Shown here: positions 46,501 to 54,389 of the stretch, one piece after another
Position numbering within the stretch: position 1 is the stretch's first letter
Layout of the letters: every line of letters starts with the position of its first letter
Origin: Maribacter sp. MMG018
GTDB lineage: Bacteria > Bacteroidota > Bacteroidia > Flavobacteriales > Flavobacteriaceae
DNA length: 64,000 nucleotides
Assembly: GCF_018100785.1 (NCBI RefSeq)
Contig: NZ_JAGJEC010000001.1
Coordinates: forward strand, 1,116,001 to 1,180,000
Direction of reading: 5' to 3'
Position numbers and translations under genes: made by a program
Notes under the pieces: generated by a model
Seen by the model: only the letters and a program-made list of their open reading frames with translations
The model's database searches: none
What the model was told of the DNA's origin: nothing

Positions 46501-46911
46501 TTTACAAAAAATGAATTGAAAAATTCTATTCAATATCAGGTGTATGAAACAGGTACATGTGTTTTTTGGAACGATGATGGTAACTATAGAAAAGAAAAAA
46601 TGCCTTTTCGAGCCCAATTGGCGCCCACATATGCCATACATGTTTCCGATTTGGACAATGATGGTGATATGGATCTTGTAATGGGGGGTAATCAGTTTAA
46701 GGCAAAGCCACAAACGGGTATGTATGCAGCTACACAGGGCGTTACATTACAAAATAATGGGAATGGAAAATTTACGGCGCTTACCCCGAAAGGGGGTAAA
46801 CTCGAAATTGCCGGTCAGGTAAGGGATTTTAACAGCTTGTCCGTTAATGGAGAAAAATATTTGCTCGTAGCAAGAAACAACGATTCAATTAAAGTGATAC
46901 CGCTAAGATGA
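43588..46911 (+). CDS. Double seven-motif FG-GAP/VCBS + ASPIC/UnbV lipoprotein 1
   Basis: The protein has 1107 residues. A lipobox ends at Cys18 (CIIMCSSC). Block 1 holds seven D-x-D/N-x-D/N-G-type calcium motifs (for example DINGDGWKD, DYDRDGDLD, DIDNDGDLD). An ASPIC/UnbV domain follows at ~514-582. Block 2 holds seven more (DINGDGLDD, DYDADGDQD, DVDRDGDSD, DLDNDGDMD and others). Each motif marks one FG-GAP propeller blade, so two seven-bladed propellers are implied. The CRTAC1-like family is common beside SusC/SusD, but its function is not known. It is probably a surface glycan-binding or enzyme-scaffold protein. Confidence 0.88.
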   Translation: MMSRFLNISLCIIMCSSCVKNELKFSLLDNSKIGIDFKNTLTYTEDFNAYLFKSFYNGAGVGLADLTNDGNLDLFLCGNQTDNRLYIGDGDFNFKDVSDHAGIRSSGSWATGVSIVDINGDGWKDIYVCKSGRLEDPNRRNELFINLGLDGNGLPTFVESAKEYGIDDLGFSIHAVFFDYDRDGDLDMYLSNNSHNPSDVIVDSKKGMRNKKDPGGGNKLYKNESGYFVDVTTDAGIYSSAIGYGLGVGVGDVDRDGWPDIYVANDFFEKDYLYINQRDGTFKESIDTLTSEISLGSMGVDISDMDHDGYPEIFVTEMLPDDESRLKTKTVFDNWDKYALKVKNGYHHQFPRNTFQLNNGRSFDSNKVSFSEISRYAGVHASDWSWGVQMVDFDNDGNKEIFITNGIGKDLLDQDYLDYYDNPQKLREILKEKGQVMKELLDNMPSEPISNHLYQQTSYMAYTNVAEVFGLGQASFSSGSAYGDIDNDGDLDLVVNNINSQPFVYENNQLKTENHYVSLLLKNRNGGTAIGAQVSLWSNGKLYFEELYPMKGSMSTVDDRLHIGLGDHKKIDTLKIMWPDGDVLVQKNISADRSWTITQSEDSERKVRINKTPEPNERIEAAKALNLMFVHEENEFIDFDKDNMLFHMRSNEGPKIAVADINGDGLDDCYIGGAKGQNGALFVQEAAVFKKTDQGLMTAYKGAEDQHAVFVDVDNDGDNDLLVASGGYEFSSDAFALSDRLYLNDGTGHFAKSNQVLPTVRPTATSVIISADYDADGDQDLFFGSRFIPGMYGIPASSYLLENDGTGHFTNVTDSKAPTLTDIGMVTDAVWTDVDRDGDSDLIVVGEWMAIKLLINNEGIMEERSSNNGFLGSNGFWNTIEAADLDNDGDQDLIVGNMGENTIFKASEDRPVEMFVNDFDKNGSIEQIITTYTGEKAHPVILKKEITKQLPYLLKKYLKHNAYKEETIADIFTKNELKNSIQYQVYETGTCVFWNDDGNYRKEKMPFRAQLAPTYAIHVSDLDNDGDMDLVMGGNQFKAKPQTGMYAATQGVTLQNNGNGKFTALTPKGGKLEIAGQVRDFNSLSVNGEKYLLVARNNDSIKVIPLR

Positions 46912-47507
46912 AAATACGGAAACAAATAATACTCGTTTTGGCCATATATGGTCTGGTGTCCCTATCTGGATGCAAAGATAGAAATGAAAACAGGTATGCA
47001 GATGCAATGCTCGACAGTCAACGGATAATGGAAGAAGAACTAAGAAAAGAAGAGCAAGTAGACAGTATTTTCTATGGTATTCATTTTAAGATGACACAAG
47101 GGCAGTTTCATGAACACTGTAATGAAATGCACAAAAAAGGCATTTTTAACGGAAATAGCAATTATGAGATTTTCATAAAAATTAATGAAGGTTATAAGAA
47201 ACCGGTGAACTTGGTTTTTTCGCCAGTTTTTAAAGAACCTTTTGTAAAGAAATTGAAGGTTAGGTTCAGTTATGCCGATGTGAGTGTTTTTGATAAGACT
47301 TATGCATCCGATATACTTATTACAGAGGTTGTCAGAGAAATGAAAAAGTGGTATGCAGGTAATGACTTTGTAAAAATTCCGGCCAAGTACCCTTATGAAA
47401 GACCGTCCTATATTAAGATAGACGGTAACCGGAAAATTACATTGACGGAAAGTGATTCATATAGAGAGGTGATCGGAGTTTATGAAGATTTAAAACCCTT
47501 GTACTAA
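46908..47507 (+). CDS. Small lipoprotein of unknown function
   Basis: The protein has 199 residues. The N-terminus has a lipobox (LVSLSGCKDR, Cys22). After a charged helical linker (~30-50), a mixed alpha/beta domain follows with YGIHFKMTQGQFHEHCNEM. I recognise no family. It overlaps the first FG-GAP gene by 4 bp (ATGA), so it is coupled to it, and it is flanked by the second. That placement suggests a partner of the FG-GAP proteins. Confidence 0.8.
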   Translation: MKIRKQIILVLAIYGLVSLSGCKDRNENRYADAMLDSQRIMEEELRKEEQVDSIFYGIHFKMTQGQFHEHCNEMHKKGIFNGNSNYEIFIKINEGYKKPVNLVFSPVFKEPFVKKLKVRFSYADVSVFDKTYASDILITEVVREMKKWYAGNDFVKIPAKYPYERPSYIKIDGNRKITLTESDSYREVIGVYEDLKPLY

Positions 47508-47615
47508 TTAGTGCCGACAGTACCCAGAAAAAACAAGGGCCTTTACTCTTTTGATCATGAAAAAACTTCCGAGAGAAGAAGGTGGGCCTATAGAGTGTTA
47601 CTATATAAATGAAAT

Positions 47616-50600
47616 ATGAAAAATGTAGAAGATCCATATAACCGTATTCTTTTGTTCCCTAATAATAGACGCTTCTATTTATTAAGCACATTATGGGTAA
47701 CATTATGGGCGCTGTTCTTAGGGTCTTGTGATCAAGCACAAGATCAAAAAAAAGAGCTTGTTCTTTTTACTGCACTTAATGCCGAAGAAACGGGGTTGGA
47801 TTTTGAGAATACACTTACCTATACAAATGAATTTAATATTTACAAATACCGTAATTACTATAATGGAGGTGGTGTAGGAATAGGAGATGTAAATAATGAT
47901 GGCCTGCCAGATGTTTACCTTACCGCCAATCTGCTGCCTAATAGGCTTTATCTTAATAAGGGTGGACTTACGTTCGAAGATGTTACCGATGTTTCAGGGG
48001 TAGGGGGAACCAGAGAATGGTCAACAGGGGTGTCTATGATAGATGTCAATGCAGATGGATGGTTAGATATTTATGTGTGTAACTCCGGCGATGTAAAAGG
48101 GGACAATAAGCAAAACGAGTTCTTTATTAATAATGGTGATGGCACTTTTACCGACAAGGCAATGGAGATGGGCCTGGCCGATGCGGGCTATTCTACGCAT
48201 GCCGCCTTTTTTGACTATGATAAAGACGGAGATCTTGATGTTTATCTGTTGAACAATTCATATCGTGCCATTGGTAGTTTTAACTTACAGAGAAATGAAC
48301 GCCTTGTGAAAGACAAGTTGGGTGGTGATAAGTTGCTAAGAAACGATGATGGCAAATTCATCGATGTAAGTGAAGAAGCTGGTATATATGGAAGTGAAAT
48401 AGGATTTGGTTTGGGGGTTTCGGTATCTGACTTGGATAAAAACGGATGGATGGACCTTTATATTTCCAATGATTTCTTTGAGAGAGACTACATATACATG
48501 AACAATGGCGATGGCACTTTTACAGAAAAATTGGTGCAGCAGATGAAATCTATAAGTGGGGCGTCAATGGGTTCGGATACCGGAGATTTGAACGGAGATG
48601 GCTACCCGGAAATATTTGTTTCGGAAATGTTGCCCGAAGGCGACGAGAGGTTTAAGACAACAATGACCTTTGAGAATTGGGATAAATATCAGTATAACGT
48701 AAAAAACGATTACTACCACCAGTTTACCCGAAATATGTTACATAGAAACAATGGCCCAGGATCTAACGGGGAATTGACTTTTAGCGAAATGGGAAGGTTA
48801 AGTGGGGTAGAAGCAACAGATTGGAGCTGGAGTGCATTAATAACAGATTTGGACAATAATGGTGATAAAGACCTATATATTACGAATGGTCTTGCCCAAG
48901 ATATTCTAAACCAAGATTATTTACAATACATATCAAATGAAGAAATGGCCCGTATGGTCATACAAGAAGATGGGGTAGATTACGAGCAGCTGATAAATAT
49001 AATTCCGGTAAACCGTATTTCAAACTATGCTTATAGTGGCGACGGAAATTTTAATTTCGAAAATGTAAGTGAAAAATGGGGGCTAAAAGAACCAAGTCAT
49101 TCTAACGGAGCTGCATACGGAGATTTGGATAATGACGGTGATTTAGATCTAGTAGTCAACAATGTGAATATGCCCCTGTTCGTTTATCGTAACAACTCTG
49201 AGAAGACCGGTAACAATTATCTTAAGGTAGAGCTTAAGGGGGCGCATGGTAATAAATCTGCCATAGGGGCAAAGGTTACCTTAAAAGCAGAGGGTAAATT
49301 ATTCTTTTTAGAACAGAACCCAATCAGGGGATTTCAGTCCACTATTGATGATAGACTTAATTTTGGACTTGGTGCCATTAGTAGGGTAGATACTCTGATC
49401 ATTGATTGGCCCTATGGTAAACAGACCTTGTTAACTGATGTAGATAGTAATCAAAACTTAACTTTTTTAGAAGACCAATCTGAAAACAGTCAATTGGCTC
49501 ATAATAAAAAGATCTGGGATCCAACATTTAAAGAAACAACCTTGGCCATTGCCGGCTATCCTCATAAAGAGAACAATTATGTAGATTTTGATAGGGATCG
49601 GTTAATATATCACATGAAATCTACAGAGGGCCCCAAGCTTTCGGTTGCCGATGTAAACGGCGATGGGTTAGATGATGTATATATGGGCGGGGCCCAAGGC
49701 TACTCTGGTACCTTATTGGTACAAACACCCAATGGTGGTTTTTTAAGAACGAACAAGAAATTACTGGAAAAGGATAAAGATGCTGAAGACATTTCTTCGC
49801 TGTTCTTCGATGCCGATGGCGATGGCGATTTGGATCTGTATGTAACCAGTGGGGGCAATGAAACCTCCGTTAATTCATTTACCCTGGTAGATAGGCTTTA
49901 TCTGAACGATGGGGACGGAAACTATAGTAGGTCAAATCAAATATTGCCAGCGGGAAAGCCCGAAAGTACTTCTGTGATTCAGGCGGCCGATTTTGATAAA
50001 GACGGTGATTTAGATCTCTTTGTTGGGGTGCGATTACGTCCTAGGTTATTGGGGGTGGCACAAAATGGTTACCTATTGGTAAACGACGGAAAAGGAAACT
50101 TTAAAAATAATACCCAAGAACTGGCTCCCGAAATGTTGGGGGCGGGCATGATCACCGATGCGGTGTGGTCAGATTATGATGGTGATGGTGATGATGATCT
50201 TGTTGTGGTAGGTGAATGGATGAAGATCAAACTTTTTAAGAATACCAACGGAAAGTTTGCAGAGGTAGGTGTCGGATCTGGCCTAGACAACACCAGCGGT
50301 TGGTGGAATACCATAGAGGCCACAGATTTGGACGGTGATGGGGATATAGATTTTGTGGTGGGCAACCATGGGTTAAATTCCCGTTTCAGCGCAAGTAAAG
50401 AGAAACCTATATCGTGCTATATTAACGATTTTGATCAAAATGGTACGGTAGAGCAGATTATCTGTACCTATAATGGTGACACGGCCTACCCTACCGTACT
50501 GCGTCATGATCTGGTAATGCAGCTTCCGCATCTCAAAAAGAAGTATTTGAAATACGAATCATATAAAAATCAGACTATTGAAGATCTGTTTTCTCCAGAA

Positions 50601-51014
50601 ATTTTAAAAGCATCCGAAATACATCAAGTGACCATGTTGGAAAGTATCTCATTGATAAACAATGGTGACGGTACTTTTCAAATACAAAAATTACCTCAAG
50701 AGGCACAAATAGCACCTTTGTATGCCATCATGGTTCAAGATTTTGATCAAGATGGAAAAAAGGATATGCTTTTGGGAGGAAATTTATATGGGGTAAAACC
50801 CGAGGTAGGCAGGTATGATGCCAGTTATGGTGCTTTTCTTAAAGGAATGGGCAACGCAGACTACAAAACGCAACATAGCATAAATACCGGGCTGCTCTTA
50901 GATGGACAAATAAGGGATTTTGCCAAGTTAAAGGTACAAGATAAATCAATACTGATTGCCGGTAGAAACAATATGGCTCCGCAACTATTTGAACTGTTGA
51001 AAATAGAAAAATGA
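47616..51014 (+). CDS. Double seven-motif FG-GAP/VCBS + ASPIC/UnbV lipoprotein 2
   Basis: The protein has 1132 residues. The lipobox (LFLGSC, Cys38) follows an unusually long, polar N-region of ~20 residues. Block 1 has seven calcium motifs (DVNNDGLPD, DYDKDGDLD, DLDNDGDLD and others), ASPIC/UnbV lies at ~534-602, and block 2 has seven (DVNGDGLDD, DADGDGDLD, DYDGDGDDD, DLDGDGDID and others). It is a paralogue of the proteins on both sides. The gene starts 108 bp after the small lipoprotein and overlaps the third FG-GAP gene by 4 bp. Confidence 0.88.
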   Translation: MKNVEDPYNRILLFPNNRRFYLLSTLWVTLWALFLGSCDQAQDQKKELVLFTALNAEETGLDFENTLTYTNEFNIYKYRNYYNGGGVGIGDVNNDGLPDVYLTANLLPNRLYLNKGGLTFEDVTDVSGVGGTREWSTGVSMIDVNADGWLDIYVCNSGDVKGDNKQNEFFINNGDGTFTDKAMEMGLADAGYSTHAAFFDYDKDGDLDVYLLNNSYRAIGSFNLQRNERLVKDKLGGDKLLRNDDGKFIDVSEEAGIYGSEIGFGLGVSVSDLDKNGWMDLYISNDFFERDYIYMNNGDGTFTEKLVQQMKSISGASMGSDTGDLNGDGYPEIFVSEMLPEGDERFKTTMTFENWDKYQYNVKNDYYHQFTRNMLHRNNGPGSNGELTFSEMGRLSGVEATDWSWSALITDLDNNGDKDLYITNGLAQDILNQDYLQYISNEEMARMVIQEDGVDYEQLINIIPVNRISNYAYSGDGNFNFENVSEKWGLKEPSHSNGAAYGDLDNDGDLDLVVNNVNMPLFVYRNNSEKTGNNYLKVELKGAHGNKSAIGAKVTLKAEGKLFFLEQNPIRGFQSTIDDRLNFGLGAISRVDTLIIDWPYGKQTLLTDVDSNQNLTFLEDQSENSQLAHNKKIWDPTFKETTLAIAGYPHKENNYVDFDRDRLIYHMKSTEGPKLSVADVNGDGLDDVYMGGAQGYSGTLLVQTPNGGFLRTNKKLLEKDKDAEDISSLFFDADGDGDLDLYVTSGGNETSVNSFTLVDRLYLNDGDGNYSRSNQILPAGKPESTSVIQAADFDKDGDLDLFVGVRLRPRLLGVAQNGYLLVNDGKGNFKNNTQELAPEMLGAGMITDAVWSDYDGDGDDDLVVVGEWMKIKLFKNTNGKFAEVGVGSGLDNTSGWWNTIEATDLDGDGDIDFVVGNHGLNSRFSASKEKPISCYINDFDQNGTVEQIICTYNGDTAYPTVLRHDLVMQLPHLKKKYLKYESYKNQTIEDLFSPEILKASEIHQVTMLESISLINNGDGTFQIQKLPQEAQIAPLYAIMVQDFDQDGKKDMLLGGNLYGVKPEVGRYDASYGAFLKGMGNADYKTQHSINTGLLLDGQIRDFAKLKVQDKSILIAGRNNMAPQLFELLKIEK

Positions 51015-54000
51015 TAAGAATACGACTTAACCACTTTTGGCTTTTTTGTGCTGTAGCCTTTTTACAAGGTGCAATTAGCTCATGCCATCGCGATACCTTG
51101 TTCGAAGAGGTATCGGAAAGGGAGAGTGGTATCGATTTTTCCAATGAGATCAATGAAACCAAGTCACTGAGTATTATAGATTACCTGTATATGTATAATG
51201 GTGGGGGTGTAGCTGTGGGGGATGTCAATAACGATGGTCTTCCCGACATCTATTTTACATCCAACCAACAATCTAATAAACTATATATAAATAGAGGGGA
51301 TTTCTCTTTCGAGGATGTGACCGATAGGGCCGGTGTTGCAGGGGCAATAGGTGCATCGGTGTGGACGAACGGAGTAACCATGGTAGATGTTAATGCCGAT
51401 GGTTGGAAAGATATTTACGTATGTCGTTTGCATGGTTTTATGAACATGGAAGGGGGCAATCAGCTCTTTATAAATAATAGGAACGGCACATTTACCGAGA
51501 AAGCGGAGGAATATGGGTTAAATGCCCGATCCTATTCACAACAGGCTTCTTTTTTCGATTATGATCTAGATGGTGATCTTGATATGTTTTTGGTAAATAT
51601 GTCCATTAAGACTCCTAATACCTATAAATCCAGCAAGTATAGAACACAACGAGATAGTTTAGGAGGAGATAGATTGTATGAGAACCAAGATGGTTTTTAT
51701 TATGATATTAGCGATAAGGCCGGTATATATGGTGGGGCCATGGGGTATGGACTTTCGGTAAGTATTGGTGATATCAATAACGATAACTATCCTGACATCT
51801 ACGTTGGCAATGATTTTCATGAGAACGATTACCTATATTTTAACAAGGGAGATGGAACATTTGTAGAAAGAATAAACGAATCTATAGGCCATAGTTCTAC
51901 TTTTTCAATGGGTAATGATCTTGCCGATATTAATAATGATGGTTGGTTAGACATTTTCACCCTCGACATGAAGCCTTATGATGAAGAGATACTTAAAAAA
52001 TCCATTTCGCCCGATTCGTATAGCATTTATAAGTTTAAACGTGATTATGGTTATCATGATCAATTTGCCAGAAATATGCTACAGGTCAATCGGGGCAATC
52101 TTTTTGGGCCATATTCTAATTTTAGCGAGGTAGGAGAGCTTTATGGTGTTGATGCCACCGATTGGAGTTGGGGAACACTCTTGGCCGACTTTGATTTAGA
52201 TGGTAAGAAAGACATTTTTATTACCAATGGTATTCCCCATAGGCCCAACGATTTGGATTATATCAATTATACCTCCAGCGCATCCTTTAACTCCGATAGT
52301 TTAGACTTTAAGGAAGTAATGTCTAAAATGCCCGATGGAAAAGTACCCAATATGGCCTTTAAGAACGGCGACCATGGTTTTGAGGATGTTTCCGAAAAAT
52401 GGGGCCTTGATCTAGAAGGGTACTCTAACGGTACGGTCTATGCTGATTTCGATAATGATGGCGACCTAGATCTTGTTGTTAACAACCTTGGTTCAAAGGC
52501 TAGTTTATATAGGAACACGGCAACGGATAGGGCGGATATACATTTTTTGAAAATTAAACTACAGGGTCGTGATAGCAATAAAGATGGTATTGGAACCCGG
52601 GTCTCTGTATGGGTAGGAGATACTGTTCAAATACAAGAGTTGTCACCGGTTAGAGGATGGCTCTCCTCGGTAGAACCATCATTGACCTTTGGATTAGGCG
52701 CAAATAAAAAAATAGATAGTATAGAGGTTGATTGGAAGAATGGTAAAAAACAATTGTTTCGAAACCTTGATGTGGATACAGAGATGATGTTCGATTATTC
52801 ACAAGCGAAAAAAGTAGGTGTAGTAGCCAATGTGGAGCCTCCTGTTTTTAGTACGTACAAAACTACGACGGGGATAGATTTTACGCATAGGGAGAACGAA
52901 TATATAGATTTCGATTACGAGGCTTTGTTACCCAAAATGATTTCTACAGAAGGTCCTAGGATAACCATGGGGGATATTAATAATGATGGCTTGGAGGACC
53001 TTTATATCGGTGGAGCAAAAAACCAAGAAGGTTCTTTGTTTATCCAACAGAACAATACTGAGTTTCCTTTTGTGAAAGTAGAGAGCGAGGTCTTTTATAA
53101 AGATCGTGCAGAAGAGGATGTCGAGGCTGTTTTTATCGATGTTAACAGTGATGGGTTTTTAGATCTATATGTTGTTAGCGGTAGTGGAGAGGTACTGAAG
53201 GATATTACTGGTAGGGACAGGCTTTATATTAACAAGGGTGATAATAGTTTTCAAAAATCACAAAACCATCCCCAACTGGGTTTTAATGGTTCATGTGTAG
53301 TAAAGGCAGATTTTAATGGAGATGGTGTAAGCGATCTGTTCGTGGGCGGGCGTTCGGTACCGGGAGCCTATGGTAAATACCCTGCAAGTAGAGTGCTATT
53401 GGGAGATGGGGTAGGTAGACTATATGATTTTACCCAAAAGATCTTTAGTAGTGATTTTAAACTAGGTATGGTTACTGATGCCGTTTGGTTAGAGAAAGAA
53501 AAAGAATTGGCGGTAGTAGGGGATTGGATGCCGATTACCTTTATTAAATTGAATAGGGGTACGGTCGGTATTCGAGAAATTGAAAATACTTCAGGTTGGT
53601 GGAATACTATAGAATTGGCCGATTTGGACAATGATGGGGATAAAGATCTTTTGGCAGGCAATAGAGGTTTAAATTCTTACCTAAAGGCGACTGCAGAATT
53701 GCCCGCCAACCTATATGTAAAAGACTTTGACCTAAACTCAAGTATAGATCCCATATTAACGCATTATAAAAATGGGATAGAAGTACCTTTCTACGGCATG
53801 GATGAACTGTCTAGACAACTGGTGGCCATAAAAAAAGTATATCGTACCTATGAAAGTTACGCCCAGGATTCTTTTAAGGAAGTTTTTGAAAATGAAGACC
53901 TGTATGGGGCCGGACGATGGCAGGTACAGACGTTTGAGTCGGTGATGTTAGAAAACCAAGGAAAAGGTTCCTTTCTTGTTAAGCCTTTGCCCATAGAAGT

Positions 54001-54301
54001 GCAACAATCATCTGTTCATGGTTTTATAGTAGATGATTTTGATAATGATGGTTATAAAGACATTTTAACTGTAGGGAATTTTTATGGAAATCAAGTGGGG
54101 CTAGGAAAACAAGATGCCTCGTACGGGCAATTTATAAAGGGAGAAGATCATGGTAATTGGAAAGTAGTCGATAATCGGAAATCAGGTTTTTCAATATCGG
54201 GAGAAGCCCGCGATATTGCACAGATATCAACGGCTTTTAATGAAAGGCTGATTCTTATCAGCAGAAACAATGACAAACTCAAAGTCTTTAAGGTAGATTA
54301 A
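51011..54301 (+). CDS. Double-propeller FG-GAP/VCBS + ASPIC/UnbV lipoprotein 3, one motif degenerate
   Basis: The protein has 1096 residues. The lipobox ends at Cys25 (GAISSC). Block 1 has seven calcium motifs (DVNNDGLPD, DYDLDGDLD, DINNDNYPD, DFDNDGDLD and others). ASPIC/UnbV lies at ~510-580. In block 2 the fourth motif is lost: the place of TDVDRDGDSD in paralogue 1 is taken by LEKEKE around residues 826-831, with a shortened loop. The other six remain. It starts inside the stop of paralogue 2 (ATGA). Confidence 0.86.
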   Translation: MIRIRLNHFWLFCAVAFLQGAISSCHRDTLFEEVSERESGIDFSNEINETKSLSIIDYLYMYNGGGVAVGDVNNDGLPDIYFTSNQQSNKLYINRGDFSFEDVTDRAGVAGAIGASVWTNGVTMVDVNADGWKDIYVCRLHGFMNMEGGNQLFINNRNGTFTEKAEEYGLNARSYSQQASFFDYDLDGDLDMFLVNMSIKTPNTYKSSKYRTQRDSLGGDRLYENQDGFYYDISDKAGIYGGAMGYGLSVSIGDINNDNYPDIYVGNDFHENDYLYFNKGDGTFVERINESIGHSSTFSMGNDLADINNDGWLDIFTLDMKPYDEEILKKSISPDSYSIYKFKRDYGYHDQFARNMLQVNRGNLFGPYSNFSEVGELYGVDATDWSWGTLLADFDLDGKKDIFITNGIPHRPNDLDYINYTSSASFNSDSLDFKEVMSKMPDGKVPNMAFKNGDHGFEDVSEKWGLDLEGYSNGTVYADFDNDGDLDLVVNNLGSKASLYRNTATDRADIHFLKIKLQGRDSNKDGIGTRVSVWVGDTVQIQELSPVRGWLSSVEPSLTFGLGANKKIDSIEVDWKNGKKQLFRNLDVDTEMMFDYSQAKKVGVVANVEPPVFSTYKTTTGIDFTHRENEYIDFDYEALLPKMISTEGPRITMGDINNDGLEDLYIGGAKNQEGSLFIQQNNTEFPFVKVESEVFYKDRAEEDVEAVFIDVNSDGFLDLYVVSGSGEVLKDITGRDRLYINKGDNSFQKSQNHPQLGFNGSCVVKADFNGDGVSDLFVGGRSVPGAYGKYPASRVLLGDGVGRLYDFTQKIFSSDFKLGMVTDAVWLEKEKELAVVGDWMPITFIKLNRGTVGIREIENTSGWWNTIELADLDNDGDKDLLAGNRGLNSYLKATAELPANLYVKDFDLNSSIDPILTHYKNGIEVPFYGMDELSRQLVAIKKVYRTYESYAQDSFKEVFENEDLYGAGRWQVQTFESVMLENQGKGSFLVKPLPIEVQQSSVHGFIVDDFDNDGYKDILTVGNFYGNQVGLGKQDASYGQFIKGEDHGNWKVVDNRKSGFSISGEARDIAQISTAFNERLILISRNNDKLKVFKVD

Positions 54302-54389
54302 TTGCATGCCACACCCATGAACATCAAAGATCAAAAACCGTAACTGCGGATAGTAGAAAAATCAAATAACCAACTAATACTTCATAAAC

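Noticed and set aside
43588-54301. Repeated DxDxDG coding stretches as a CRISPR or DNA repeat array
   Set aside because: The repeats are protein-level FG-GAP motifs with irregular DNA spacing and variable codons.
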